Positions 24,990 to 33,193 are shown, counted from the first letter of the stretch. The stretch: DNA of 64,000 bases from a virus (IMGVR_UViG_3300042566_001780:62001-126000); one strand, 5' to 3'. A program made the numbers and translations. The notes: generated by a model not told the origin, from the letters alone.

Positions 24990-25751
24990 TGCGAGTTTCT
25001 CTCAAGCGATGCGCTGCTAATTAGCTCGGTAAAGCTGCATCAAATCAAATATGAAAAGCCTATTTTTGAATCAATGGGATTTAAATTTTGGGTACCAGAA
25101 GAAGCGCTTGGTGGTAAAGGCAAAATATATCTAGTAGGTTTAGATCCAGCTACTGGGGGCGGGAATGATTTTTCTGTTATCGAAATATTTGATTTTCCTG
25201 GGTTAAATCAAATTGGAGAATTTCGCTCTAATGAAATCAACATTCCATTATTGTATGCTAAACTGTCGTGGATTTTAAAGAAGCTTACAGCCAATGTCAA
25301 TGGTGGCATTGCTGAAGTATCATGGACATTTGAGCGTAATGGCATTGGCGAAGCGATTGGTGCGTTATACTTTAATGATGAGAAACAAGTTGAAGAAGCA
25401 GATTTGTTTAATGATCATCATACAAAGTTTGGGGTGTATACAACTGGAAAAACGAAGATTTTGAATTGTTTGCAGTTGAAGACACTGGTTGAAAAGATCC
25501 ATAATGGTTTGAACATCAAGAGCGAACTGCTTATACATGAACTGAAGAACTTTGTGGCAAAGGGTGGTGGGTATGAGGCCAAGTCGGGTTCTACGGATGA
25601 CGCGGTGATGGCGACGATCTTGATCATGCGGTTGCTAAAGCGGCTTTCAGAGTATAATGAAGAAGCTTTTTCAACAGTCCATGAGTACGTTGACCCGAAT
25701 GCCGACATACCTGCAGAAGATTCTGATTCACCTCTGCCAATAATTCTATGA
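24645..25751 (+). CDS. 17: Terminase large subunit gp17, C-terminal piece with C-intein 2
   Basis: 368 residues. 1-115 is the C-fragment of intein 2; 116-368 is extein: CEFLSSDALL and the RNase H-like headful nuclease with LVGLDPATGGG (Asp167), AEVSWTFERNGIG and GSTDDAVMATIL near the end. AGGGAGAG at 24632-24639 supports ATG 24645. The full spliced protein would be 80+178+253, about 511 residues, against 610 in T4. The C-terminal Asp/Glu/Pro tail is typical of gp17. Confidence 0.9.
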   Translation: MASNQTIALNYEGVKVLTPTGYQYFTGISRSWHEEIIEIKTANRSIKAGVKHKFLTLDGWVQSRDLKVGDALVNNQCEDECITEINILAEPQWMYDLLDVESGNTYVANGLICHNCEFLSSDALLISSVKLHQIKYEKPIFESMGFKFWVPEEALGGKGKIYLVGLDPATGGGNDFSVIEIFDFPGLNQIGEFRSNEINIPLLYAKLSWILKKLTANVNGGIAEVSWTFERNGIGEAIGALYFNDEKQVEEADLFNDHHTKFGVYTTGKTKILNCLQLKTLVEKIHNGLNIKSELLIHELKNFVAKGGGYEAKSGSTDDAVMATILIMRLLKRLSEYNEEAFSTVHEYVDPNADIPAEDSDSPLPIIL

Positions 25752-26071
25752 GCACACTATCCATGTGGGAAATTCTTGTTCCCACTCTTCGTCGAGTCGA
25801 TGGGAAACCGTATCGCACTCGCTACCATCGCATATGGGATGAGAAAGTTCGGTCCATCACTGGTGGGTTGACGATCTTGACCCCAGCAAAAGGTCAGTGG
25901 GTAGCACCATGTGGACAACTCTATTCTGAGCGAATGATTCCAGTTCGGATCATGGCTACTCGTGAGCAGATTGAGCAAATTATTGATCACACGATCGTCT
26001 ACTATGATCAGCTTGCCGTTCTTTGTTATAGAATTAGCGATGAAGTTATTATGCGTTACGCAGAGGAATGA
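25748..26071 (+). CDS. Conserved hypothetical phage protein
   Basis: 107 residues; ATGA overlap with terminase. Pattern WEILVPTLRRVDGKPYRTRYH, TGGLTILTPAKGQWV, ERMIPVRIMAT is one I recognise as recurrent in phages of many kinds, of unknown function. Confidence 0.75.
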   Translation: MSTLSMWEILVPTLRRVDGKPYRTRYHRIWDEKVRSITGGLTILTPAKGQWVAPCGQLYSERMIPVRIMATREQIEQIIDHTIVYYDQLAVLCYRISDEVIMRYAEE

Positions 26072-26074
26072 AGT

Positions 26075-26269
26075 ATGAGTCAAAATCTGCGCACTGTCAA
26101 AAAGAAGCAAGGTGATGAATGGATCACTGTTCGATTGGAGAACGTCTCAATTGGTGATACCTTTATCATGCTAGATGATGGCGTTCGATTTGGTGATGAA
26201 TGGATTGCTATGTCTGAACCTACTCTTCGAGACGGGATTTGGGGAATCAATGCAAAAGCAAAGGAATAA
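26075..26269 (+). CDS. Hypothetical small protein
   Basis: 64 residues, beta-rich (EWITVRLENVSIGDTFIML). 3 bases after the preceding stop; GAAGTATG leader. No family recognised beyond a phage-small-protein look. Confidence 0.6.
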   Translation: MSQNLRTVKKKQGDEWITVRLENVSIGDTFIMLDDGVRFGDEWIAMSEPTLRDGIWGINAKAKE

Positions 26270-26272
26270 AGA

Positions 26273-26557
26273 ATGAATTTTCCAGATCTAGTGAATGGTG
26301 GATTTGAGGCTTGTGCCTCAATTTTCATTTTGAACCACTGCAGAGTTTTGTGGAAATCAAAACAAGCAAACGGTGTTTCTGTAGTAAGCACCATGTTCTT
26401 TTTGGCATGGGGATTGTGGAATCTTTTCTACTATCCTCATCTTGGTCAAATGTTTAGCTTCTACGCGGGAATTGCAGTAGTGCTAGCAAACTTGATTTGG
26501 ATTGGGTTCATCCTCAAGATTCGCATGATGGAAAAGAAAAATGTACTGGGAAGATGA
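26273..26557 (+). CDS. Small three-segment membrane protein, PQ-loop-like
   Basis: 94 residues with three hydrophobic segments (~10-27, 38-55, 62-84). The beginning (VNGGFEACASIFI, WKSKQANGVSVVSTMFF) has the look of a half SWEET/PQ-loop transporter, a type often seen in phages. Role in the host membrane unknown. Confidence 0.65.
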   Translation: MNFPDLVNGGFEACASIFILNHCRVLWKSKQANGVSVVSTMFFLAWGLWNLFYYPHLGQMFSFYAGIAVVLANLIWIGFILKIRMMEKKNVLGR

Positions 26558-26789
26558 AGAGGATGAAGTTCCACAATTCAATCATGAGCTTCGAGCTGCA
26601 GCAGAAGAGGGCATTGAATGGTTGTCTGGTGGAAAAAGAAAAGCGCCAATGATGAAGGGCCGCGCTGATGGTTCTTGTGGTGTTTGTGAAAAGCCAGTTG
26701 AAGCTAGATCAGGTAACAAATTCTATTGTTTGAATTGTCAATCTTATGGTTATGTTCGCATGTGGTATGCTGCAGATCCAGATCTGTAA
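26541..26789 (+). CDS. Hypothetical zinc-ribbon protein
   Basis: 82 residues with an acidic start (YWEDEEDEVP) and two CxxC pairs (CGVC and CLNC) 18 residues apart, a plausible zinc ribbon. Overlaps the membrane protein by 17 bases. Confidence 0.65.
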   Translation: MYWEDEEDEVPQFNHELRAAAEEGIEWLSGGKRKAPMMKGRADGSCGVCEKPVEARSGNKFYCLNCQSYGYVRMWYAADPDL

Positions 26790-26834
26790 CTAAAACTGTT
26801 ACACTTTTCTTGGTGAGGTTGAACGTTTTTAGTG

Positions 26835-26840
26835 TACAAT
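26835..26840 (+). promoter_or_regulatory. Putative early promoter, TGTACAAT
   Basis: Extended -10 in AGTGTACAATTCATCCATC; near-identical GGTGTACAATTCATTCATG occurs at 30010. It starts the small-gene region; ATG is 35 bases downstream. Confidence 0.5.
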
Positions 26841-26874
26841 TCATCCATCGCAACATCAACTTCACATAAACATC

Positions 26875-27318
26875 ATGTACTTCGAACTGGTCAAAGGTAA
26901 AGTCACTCAGGTATCTGAGAAAGCCCCCACTTACAAAGTTGACTGGACGTATGACACAAAAACTGGCACTGGTTGGACTTCTACTCGTGACATCAAGTCG
27001 TATGAAGAAACCATTCGTATCGCAGAAGAAATTTCTGCCCTGACGGAAAAGTTTCATCTGCCAGTTGATTGTGGTGATTGTGTCTATCCGCGGTATGATG
27101 TCATTCTTCCTCCTGCCATTGGTGACAAAGTCAGCCGCAGTTTCAACGGTGACACAACTCCCTGTGGTGAAATTGTAAAAATTACTCCTAAGTGGAGAAT
27201 TACAACCTCGGATGGTGTAAAATTCAATCGTGTGAAGAACACTGGAAGCTGGAAAGTTATTGGCGGCTATCAATCTTTGGTCAATGGACACTATCATGAA
27301 CGCAACCCTCACTTTTGA
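26875..27318 (+). CDS. Hypothetical protein
   Basis: 147 residues, first gene after an early promoter. Beta-rich, with YETIRIAEEISALTE helix and two Cys in VDCGDCVYP. No family recognised. Confidence 0.65.
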   Translation: MYFELVKGKVTQVSEKAPTYKVDWTYDTKTGTGWTSTRDIKSYEETIRIAEEISALTEKFHLPVDCGDCVYPRYDVILPPAIGDKVSRSFNGDTTPCGEIVKITPKWRITTSDGVKFNRVKNTGSWKVIGGYQSLVNGHYHERNPHF

Positions 27319-27547
27319 AATGACTGCAGACGAACTCAAATTCAAGCAACCCCGAAGCTTGATTTCTCGAATGATTGCTGGTTCTCTGACTAGCTATGTC
27401 AATGAACTTCGCGCTGAAGGCAAAGACAAAGAACATGTGCTGAAGCAAGCACTGTTTATGATCGAGTCCCACCGCAAGCATGTCGGTTTCACGACCGAGA
27501 CCCAAAAAGTTTTGAAGGAAAAAATCAATGAGCTCTTCGAAGGTTGA
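27296..27547 (+). CDS. Hypothetical protein
   Basis: 83 residues, helical. ATG 27296 gives a 23-base overlap with the upstream gene. C-terminal coiled character (VLKEKINELFEG). Confidence 0.6.
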   Translation: MNATLTFEMTADELKFKQPRSLISRMIAGSLTSYVNELRAEGKDKEHVLKQALFMIESHRKHVGFTTETQKVLKEKINELFEG

Positions 27548-27869
27548 TCCTATGGTGAAAGCAATTGCTATTGAAGCTTTTGAAGCTGCAGCAGTCGCAA
27601 CCCAAAAGTACTTGGATGAAAATCCCGGTCAATGGTACCCTTGTGGTTTTGCATGGGTCAAAATCAAGCCAGCACGTGGAAAGTTGGTGTCTTACTTGAA
27701 GGAAGAAAAGCTGGGACGTACTGATGAGTTTGAAGGCGGTTTCAGCGTGTGGAATCCTTCTGGTCATGCTACTCAATGGATGGATGCAAAACGCGCCGGT
27801 GCAGTAGCATTTGCTGAAGTTCTGAAGAAGTATGGTATTAACGCCTTCGCTCAAACTCGGATTGATTGA
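27528..27869 (+). CDS. Conserved hypothetical phage protein
   Basis: 113 residues. PGQWYPCGFAWVKIKPARGK and SGHATQWMDAKRAGA recall a phage family seen elsewhere without known function. Overlaps its neighbour by 20 bases. Confidence 0.65.
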   Translation: MSSSKVDPMVKAIAIEAFEAAAVATQKYLDENPGQWYPCGFAWVKIKPARGKLVSYLKEEKLGRTDEFEGGFSVWNPSGHATQWMDAKRAGAVAFAEVLKKYGINAFAQTRID

Positions 27870-27871
27870 TA

Positions 27872-28225
27872 ATGAAAATCAAAGTCCTTGATCGAAGTGT
27901 GATGCTTGGGAATATGAGTGATCTTCACGGGATGACTCCTGAAGAAGTAGCAAACTATTTCCATTCAATCCACAAGGATTATGAAAAGGAAACGTTCAAT
28001 CAAGGCCATGAAGTGAAGATGCGCTTCATCTATGGTTACGGTGACATTGAATTGGAAATTTTCCGTCTTGAAACTGACAGAGAGTTTGAAAAACGAGTTG
28101 CAAAAATAAAGCGAGAAGCGGAAAAAGAAGCTCGCGAAAAAGAATTGCAAGCAAAGAAAAAAGAGGGTGCAGAGTACAAGACTTTCTTGCGGCTCAAGAA
28201 AAAATTTGAAGGCAGCGAAAAATGA
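27872..28225 (+). CDS. Hypothetical protein with basic coiled coil
   Basis: 117 residues: alpha/beta N-terminal half, then a Lys/Glu-rich single helix from ~75 to the end. ATG 27872 preferred over TTG 27866. Confidence 0.6.
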   Translation: MKIKVLDRSVMLGNMSDLHGMTPEEVANYFHSIHKDYEKETFNQGHEVKMRFIYGYGDIELEIFRLETDREFEKRVAKIKREAEKEAREKELQAKKKEGAEYKTFLRLKKKFEGSEK

Positions 28226-28638
28226 AAAAAGATGTGTTAGAATTTGCAGAAGCTGCGGGAATTCGATACAACCACAAAACTGCGGCAAAGATCACAAAGT
28301 TTGCTCAGCTGATTTTAGCTGAGCTGATCAAAGAGATCAATGCACAACCCAATCCGCAAAATCTCAATTACAAACCTTCTGAGACCTATGCGTATTTGGT
28401 CCAAAATCATTTTGATCTTGAGATCAACGAATTCACTGGTGTAAAATTCTCGAAAGTTTCAAAGAACACTGATGTGATGACTTTGAAGGAATTTGAAGAA
28501 GCTTGCGAAATGATCATGTTCACTCAGGATGACGGTGATGGTTATTTCATGAAATCCGAAACTGAAGAATCAAACATTAGCGTGTGGGGTTATGAAACTC
28601 CATCTTGGGATACCCATGTAGCTTGGTACAACAAGTAA
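28222..28638 (+). CDS. Hypothetical protein, N-terminus like the FAELIV family
   Basis: 138 residues. The first 60 (EFAEAAGIRYNHK, KFAQLILAELIKEI, LVQNHFDLE) follow the layout of the FAELIV/IKxHFG family; the remaining 75 are an unrelated acidic, Trp-containing extension. Possible fusion. Confidence 0.6.
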   Translation: MKKDVLEFAEAAGIRYNHKTAAKITKFAQLILAELIKEINAQPNPQNLNYKPSETYAYLVQNHFDLEINEFTGVKFSKVSKNTDVMTLKEFEEACEMIMFTQDDGDGYFMKSETEESNISVWGYETPSWDTHVAWYNK

Positions 28639-28643
28639 TTATT

Positions 28644-29780
28644 ATGTCAAATTTCCTCTTTGATTTCTTTGCTGAGTTCATCAAAGGTCCTATCTGGAAA
28701 CAGATGGAAGAAACCGTTGAAAACAGCCCGTGGCATCGTGAAGCAAACGTTGCTACTCATACTTTGATGGTGGTTTCGTATTTCAATGACCACTTTGCTC
28801 ACAAGTACACTGCAAAGCAACAAATGATTGCCATGTTGGCTCTCCTGTTTCATGATACTGGGAAGCCTGAAGCAGAAGAAGAGCTGGAAAAAGCTGATGG
28901 TTCTGGAAAATATCGCCGGTATGCTGGTCATGAGCTCGAGTCTGCTCACGTTTTCATGGAACAATATTTGGCCTCTTCATTGAAGGATCACTTGTCTGTC
29001 GAAGAAGCTCGTGCTATTCGTTGGATCATTGAGCATCATTTGCCCTATGGTTACAAAAACAAGCAGAAGCTTCAAGATCTGAAGAAGGCAACTATGTCGG
29101 CTCTTCATGCAGCAGATTGCCCAATGGGATTGTTCTATGATTGTCTGCGTGCTGATGCTCATGGCCGCATTAGCGATAACCATGAAGAGAAGCTGCAGAA
29201 CGTGGAAACTTGGATTTATTCTTTTCATGCTGTCACTTTTGAAGTTGGTGCAAAACGTCAGTATTCTGGAAAGATGTACATTTTGGTGGGCCCGTCGGGA
29301 TCAGGCAAGAGCACTTTTACTCAAGAGCTTTCGAAGAATCATGACGTTAGCGTCATCAATGATGATCAGATGAAGATGGATTTGTTCAGGAGCATCTTCG
29401 CTAATGACGCGCGATCTGATTTTGACATCTATGATGATGCATGGCAATATTGCACGATGGACCACAAACCAGAATATACGTTTTATCGCAACAAACAAAT
29501 CAGTGACATTGCATCAAATACTGCTAAAAACGGATCCGTTGTAGTTTGTGATATGGTCAATTCTTCTAAGAAACGCCGTGCGCAAATGGTAGATGTTGCC
29601 AAATGCCACGATCTGGATGTTGAGGTAGTTGAGTTTTGGGTTCCGCTTGATACCCTGCTTGCTCGACAGCAATCTCGGAGTGACAAGAGAGTCCCGGTTG
29701 ATTCCATCAAGAAACAATATAGCGCCATTCAACTTGCATGGTTGGGTGTCGAGTGCAACTCCGTAAAGGTGATTTCATGA
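28644..29780 (+). CDS. HD phosphohydrolase - polynucleotide kinase (HD-Pnk)
   Basis: 378 residues. Residues ~25-205 are an HD domain: His39, His70-Asp71 (LFHDTGK), His96 (AGHE), EHH at 130-132 and Asp171. Residues ~210-378 are a P-loop kinase with GPSGSGKS (216-223), INDDQ and VVCDMVN. This two-domain order is that of bacterial HD-Pnk end-healing enzymes, which remove 2',3'-cyclic or 3' phosphate and phosphorylate 5' ends, the job T4 Pnkp does with a different phosphatase. With the RNA ligase at 63478 it would make an RNA repair pair, for example against anticodon nucleases. Confidence 0.85.
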   Translation: MSNFLFDFFAEFIKGPIWKQMEETVENSPWHREANVATHTLMVVSYFNDHFAHKYTAKQQMIAMLALLFHDTGKPEAEEELEKADGSGKYRRYAGHELESAHVFMEQYLASSLKDHLSVEEARAIRWIIEHHLPYGYKNKQKLQDLKKATMSALHAADCPMGLFYDCLRADAHGRISDNHEEKLQNVETWIYSFHAVTFEVGAKRQYSGKMYILVGPSGSGKSTFTQELSKNHDVSVINDDQMKMDLFRSIFANDARSDFDIYDDAWQYCTMDHKPEYTFYRNKQISDIASNTAKNGSVVVCDMVNSSKKRRAQMVDVAKCHDLDVEVVEFWVPLDTLLARQQSRSDKRVPVDSIKKQYSAIQLAWLGVECNSVKVIS

Positions 29781-29989
29781 GTCAAAAAATGCAGCGAAGC
29801 TTTAGCCCCCGGTCTAAAGTCCTTCAAAAAATTTTGGCAAAGGGGCTTCATGCCCTTTTGTGCCATCATGAAGATGATGTTCTAGTCATTCATCATGTCC
29901 ATGATTCTTACAGTAAGCTTCAAGTTGAGTTTGAAATTCGCCATCACACCGGCAAAATTTCATTTGGCCGCAAAATTTTTGCAGGTTGA
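29777..29989 (+). CDS. Hypothetical small basic protein
   Basis: 70 residues, His/Lys-rich, ATGA overlap with HD-Pnk. No family recognised. Confidence 0.6.
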   Translation: MSQKMQRSFSPRSKVLQKILAKGLHALLCHHEDDVLVIHHVHDSYSKLQVEFEIRHHTGKISFGRKIFAG

Positions 29990-30018
29990 TGGTTTTCAAC
30001 CTAGAATTGGTGTACAAT
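29983..30018 (+). promoter_or_regulatory. Putative early promoter with upstream hairpin
   Basis: Inverted repeat AGGTTGA (29983-29989) / TCAACCT (29996-30002), then TGTACAAT with -10 at 30013-30018. Downstream ATTCATTCATG repeats the sequence after other promoters of this type. The hairpin may end the upstream transcript or be an operator. Confidence 0.5.
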
Positions 30019-30051
30019 TCATTCATGTTTAACACCAACTGAGATTCTGAA

Positions 30052-30243
30052 ATGATTGCTCAAACTTCTGGAATTCGCAAAGGCTATTTGGTGAAAGCCG
30101 AAGACATCAAGCATGAAGGTCGACTTTCTACTGAAGATATTCAGGACATTGACCACAAATTGGTGTTTGAATGGGTGAAGACTGGTCAGTGGAAACGCCA
30201 TGACTTTGAAAAGTGGCTGAAGGCAATTCGCGTCATTGAATAA
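30052..30243 (+). CDS. Hypothetical small protein
   Basis: 63 residues, helical, rich in Lys, His and Trp at the end. First gene after a putative early promoter. Confidence 0.6.
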   Translation: MIAQTSGIRKGYLVKAEDIKHEGRLSTEDIQDIDHKLVFEWVKTGQWKRHDFEKWLKAIRVIE

Positions 30244-30253
30244 GGAAACAAAA

Positions 30254-30553
30254 ATGAGTGCTCTTCCTAAGTGGGATCCTATTTTTCTTCAAGAAGAATT
30301 TGGTGATGATGTTGTATCAAAGTTGGCATTTTTGTCTGGTTGCAATCGTCACTCTCTAGGTAATTCTAGCGTGAATGGTTGGATCATTGATGATGAGACT
30401 CTTCGCCAGTTTGCAGTTGCAATTGTGGATGAATGTCGAGAAGTTTTGAAGAAAGAAATGCAACGGCTTGATGAAATTCCTGGTCGTGAAATCAGCGCAC
30501 AGTCTTTTGAAACCGCGCATCTGTTGATCAAAAAACATTTCAATCAACCATGA
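30254..30553 (+). CDS. FAELIV/IKxHFG family protein
   Basis: 99 residues; family core LRQFAVAIVDECREVL and terminal LLIKKHFNQ. ATG 30254 follows AAGGA at 30242. Longer N-terminus than most copies (PKWDPIFLQEEFGDD). Confidence 0.7.
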   Translation: MSALPKWDPIFLQEEFGDDVVSKLAFLSGCNRHSLGNSSVNGWIIDDETLRQFAVAIVDECREVLKKEMQRLDEIPGREISAQSFETAHLLIKKHFNQP

Positions 30554-30756
30554 CTCTTGAACTGAATAAAATCAAGCGATCGATGCATGCAGATGTCATC
30601 GCATCTTTTTGGATGATGCTGCGTGAACTTGAAGAAAAAGCTGATTATGGCAGCCAACTTGACAAAGTTCAAGTTGAAGGTTGGTATAGGCAATGGAATC
30701 GAATGACTGGCGATGACAAAGTGCCACGTTGGAAACAGGTGAAAAATGATGAATGA
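30550..30756 (+). CDS. Hypothetical protein
   Basis: 68 residues, helical with WYRQWNRM. ATGA overlap with the preceding gene; 8-base overlap with the next. No family recognised. Confidence 0.6.
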   Translation: MTLELNKIKRSMHADVIASFWMMLRELEEKADYGSQLDKVQVEGWYRQWNRMTGDDKVPRWKQVKNDE

Positions 30757-30988
30757 ACGAATCAAAGAGCTTGCTATGCAAGCAGACCCAGAATATACTG
30801 GTGATGAAGATGACAACATGGGTCATGCTTTGGTAGGAAATGCCGCTATTCAAAGATTTGCCGAGTTGATTGTGAAGGAATGTGCTATGCTTATTGGGGG
30901 TTTTGAAATTACCCAAGAAGTTGCCCTTGACGAATATGTTGATTATGAAGCAAGTGCGGTATTGAAAGAGCATTTCGGAGTTGAATGA
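30749..30988 (+). CDS. FAELIV/IKxHFG family protein
   Basis: 79 residues, a textbook member: MNERIKELAMQA start, FAELIVKECAML core, LKEHFGVE end. Second of two adjacent ATGs chosen for spacing from AGGTGA. Confidence 0.75.
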   Translation: MNERIKELAMQADPEYTGDEDDNMGHALVGNAAIQRFAELIVKECAMLIGGFEITQEVALDEYVDYEASAVLKEHFGVE

Positions 30989-31158
30989 TGAAAGTTAACA
31001 CCGCAGTACGTCGTATTGAAAATGCTATCAATTGCGGGGACTACAAAGAAGCAGATGCTATGCTAAAACGTTATTGCCGTAAATTTGGTAATCGTAAGTT
31101 CACTTATTGGCTTAGAACGTTTATTACAAATGGACTTTGGGAAATGAATTATGAATGA
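30988..31158 (+). CDS. Hypothetical short protein
   Basis: 56 residues (MKVNTAVRRIENA ... WLRTFITNGLWEMNYE), basic and helical. ATGA overlap before it and 8-base overlap after it show it is a real gene in the chain. Confidence 0.65.
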   Translation: MKVNTAVRRIENAINCGDYKEADAMLKRYCRKFGNRKFTYWLRTFITNGLWEMNYE

Positions 31159-31402
31159 ACGAATCAAAGAACTTTTGCCCAACCCATTTGCTGTAGATTA
31201 TCAAGCTAGAGAAACGCCGCTTGATTTGTACACTGAAGTAGAAATGCAAAAATTTGCTTCTCGAATCATTGAAGAATGTGCAGCTATTATGCGAGCGCGT
31301 CTCTTCCCGGATTATGAGGGAAATTCACATAAAGTAGCACACAACAATGCACTGCTATGCGCAATCAGCGACTTGAATGAATTGATGGAGAATGAAGAAT
31401 GA
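31151..31402 (+). CDS. FAELIV/IKxHFG family protein, C-terminus diverged
   Basis: 83 residues: MNERIKEL start and KFASRIIEECAAIM core, but the terminal HFGVE is replaced by LNELMENEE. Confidence 0.7.
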   Translation: MNERIKELLPNPFAVDYQARETPLDLYTEVEMQKFASRIIEECAAIMRARLFPDYEGNSHKVAHNNALLCAISDLNELMENEE

Positions 31403-31578
31403 ATACAGTTGTTTGGATTATGCTACTAGCCACTCATGGCTATAAGATGTCTGCAGGACCTGAATTTTCCACAAAAGAAAAGTGCGAGAAGGCTGCAGTC
31501 GTTATGGTTAATGCATTCGATGCAACACGACTCATCGGTAAATCTGAGATGCCACTTTGCGTGAAGATCGAAAAATGA
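31399..31578 (+). CDS. Hypothetical short protein, possible signal/anchor
   Basis: 59 residues starting MNTVVWIMLLATHGYKM, a short hydrophobic N-terminus, then STKEKCEKAAVVMV and CVKIEK with two Cys. Likely periplasmic or membrane-anchored. ATGA overlaps on both sides. Confidence 0.65.
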   Translation: MNTVVWIMLLATHGYKMSAGPEFSTKEKCEKAAVVMVNAFDATRLIGKSEMPLCVKIEK

Positions 31579-31808
31579 ATGAACAACACATCAAGCAACT
31601 TGTCGGTCAAGCTAAATTCATGACTGAGGAAGCGCTCAACTGCAAATTATCATTCAATTCTGATCTGAAGACATTTAGTGAATTTTTTGCTGACTTGATT
31701 ATTCGCGAATGCGCAGATGTAGTTGCAGACATTAACCAAGACTATGATGGTGGGTCCACGACAGTCAATGCTGCAGAAGAAATCAAACAACATTTTGGAA
31801 TTGAATGA
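31575..31808 (+). CDS. FAELIV/IKxHFG family protein
   Basis: 77 residues with FADLIIRECADVV and EEIKQHFGIE. ATG 31575 chosen for the ATGA overlap and family-length N-terminus. Confidence 0.75.
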   Translation: MNEQHIKQLVGQAKFMTEEALNCKLSFNSDLKTFSEFFADLIIRECADVVADINQDYDGGSTTVNAAEEIKQHFGIE

Positions 31809-32029
31809 TGAATATCCGCATTCAGGAAATCAAAAATCGAGCTTCAGTGTGGTGTGATGAGAACATTCCTGAACAGTTTTCTGAAGAAACCAATGGTTAT
31901 GGAGCGGCTTGGGAAAACAAGTTTGCAGAGTTGATTATTAATGTGTGTGCTATATTGGGCGACTTTGCAGAAAATGGCGACGTTTTGAAACCTAGTGTGA
32001 TGATCAAAGATTATTTTGGAGTAGAATGA
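31808..32029 (+). CDS. FAELIV/IKxHFG family protein
   Basis: 73 residues; KFAELIINVCAIL core, MIKDYFGVE end. Its last 33 bases belong to a 76-base segment duplicated at 37146. Confidence 0.75.
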   Translation: MNIRIQEIKNRASVWCDENIPEQFSEETNGYGAAWENKFAELIINVCAILGDFAENGDVLKPSVMIKDYFGVE

Positions 32030-32072
32030 TGCATGAACGAATTCAAGCGTTGATTAAGGATGCCACTAGAAT
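31997..32072 (+). repeat. 76-bp direct repeat, copy A
   Basis: Identical at 74 of 76 positions to 37146-37221. It spans the end of one FAELIV gene, the ATGATG junction and the first 14 codons of the next. Confidence 0.95.
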
Positions 32073-32277
32073 AATCCCTGCTGATTGGAATTGCGTAGAA
32101 GATCTTGAAGAATTTGACAAAGAAAAATTTGCTAAGTTAATTATACAGGAATGTCTGAAAATAACAGGTAGTCTTTCTATGCTACATTCTAGAAAAGATG
32201 TGGCATTTGATGTAGGCTACACAATGGGATGCGAGCGAGCAACTAAAGAAATCAAAAAACATTTTGGAGTAGAATGA
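32029..32277 (+). CDS. FAELIV/IKxHFG family protein
   Basis: 82 residues: MHERIQALIKDAT start, KFAKLIIQECLKI core, IKKHFGVE end. The first 14 codons lie in the duplicated 76-bp segment. Confidence 0.75.
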   Translation: MHERIQALIKDATRIIPADWNCVEDLEEFDKEKFAKLIIQECLKITGSLSMLHSRKDVAFDVGYTMGCERATKEIKKHFGVE

Positions 32278-32278
32278 A

Positions 32279-32539
32279 ATGCAATACCTTTTGACACAGG
32301 AAGAGTATGATGCTCTGCATACCCACAAAGAGGAACACACTGCTCTTGAGAAAAAGAAACTACAAAAACTCTGCACCAAGATTGCAAATGAAATGCCAGT
32401 AGCATGGGGTTGGGGTGGCCCTGATCCTAAGCCATGGGGATGCTATTTGACAGCCAGAGACAATGATGAAGAATGGTATTGCGATAAGTGCCCTGTTCAG
32501 GAAATTTGTCCGTCTGATGAGAGAGCTTACTCACAATGA
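32279..32539 (+). CDS. Hypothetical Cys-rich phage protein
   Basis: 86 residues: MQYLLTQEEYDAL start, WYCDKCPVQEICP near the end (three Cys, possibly with the earlier Cys32 or Cys55 as a fourth ligand). Proteins starting YLLTQEEYD with a C-terminal Cys cluster are frequent in phages; function unknown. Confidence 0.7.
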   Translation: MQYLLTQEEYDALHTHKEEHTALEKKKLQKLCTKIANEMPVAWGWGGPDPKPWGCYLTARDNDEEWYCDKCPVQEICPSDERAYSQ

Positions 32540-32781
32540 ATGAAAAATTGAAAGATCTTGCATTCAGGGCAGGATTTGTTGGTGAAAGCATGTTTCCCAT
32601 TCTTGGCACATGTCAGGAAACTGCTTTGCAAAATTTTGCCAATTTGATTGTTGAAGAATGTTGCCAAGCTGCAAAGACGAAGCTATTGCCTAATTTGAGA
32701 GTTCATGAGACTCATCAAATGTCTTACAATGAAGGCATTCATTCTACTATCTTGGCCATCAATTCAAATTTCAAGAAGTGA
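32536..32781 (+). CDS. FAELIV/IKxHFG family protein
   Basis: 81 residues; MNEKLKDLAFRAGF start, FANLIVEECCQAA core; C-terminus NSNFKK has lost the HFGVE signature. Confidence 0.7.
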   Translation: MNEKLKDLAFRAGFVGESMFPILGTCQETALQNFANLIVEECCQAAKTKLLPNLRVHETHQMSYNEGIHSTILAINSNFKK

Positions 32782-32783
32782 AT

Positions 32784-33011
32784 ATGCTAAGCCCAAAACT
32801 AAATGAGCTTCATTCTGCAGCATGGCTTGAAATTTCCAAGGGTCTCAATAATTGTGAACTGCAGTCTCATGAATTTGAAAGTGCAGTCAACGCTAAGTTT
32901 GCAAAGCTAATCATTGAAGAGTGCATCAAGTTTTTGCCTGAAGATTGTCAAGACCCGAAAACAAAAATTCATCTAAGCTATGTTCTTTTGAACCATTTTG
33001 AGGTAGAATAA
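32784..33011 (+). CDS. FAELIV/IKxHFG family protein
   Basis: 75 residues; KFAKLIIEECIKF core, LLNHFEVE end. ATG 32784 preferred to GTG 32778. Confidence 0.7.
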   Translation: MLSPKLNELHSAAWLEISKGLNNCELQSHEFESAVNAKFAKLIIEECIKFLPEDCQDPKTKIHLSYVLLNHFEVE

Positions 33012-33193
33012 TGTCATTAGCAGAGAAATGGAAAAGTTTTGTTAAACGTCATCTTGATGCTATGATGGAAGCAGCTCAGGCAGATTCAGAAATTTCTTAT
33101 GCCGAATGGCAAGAGCTCAAAACTGAGTACAAGAAAACACTAGGTGAAGACTATGAACGAGGACAAAAAGTTCCAAAATCGCAGGTACGATGA
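33011..33193 (+). CDS. Hypothetical small helical protein
   Basis: 60 residues, Lys/Glu-rich. Starts on the last base of the preceding stop codon. No family recognised. Confidence 0.6.
   Translation: MSLAEKWKSFVKRHLDAMMEAAQADSEISYAEWQELKTEYKKTLGEDYERGQKVPKSQVR

Noticed and set aside
22147-25751. Reading the broken terminase as a decayed pseudogene
   Set aside because: Breaks coincide with intein Cys and HN| junctions, all catalytic motifs are intact, and the pieces have their own start sites.
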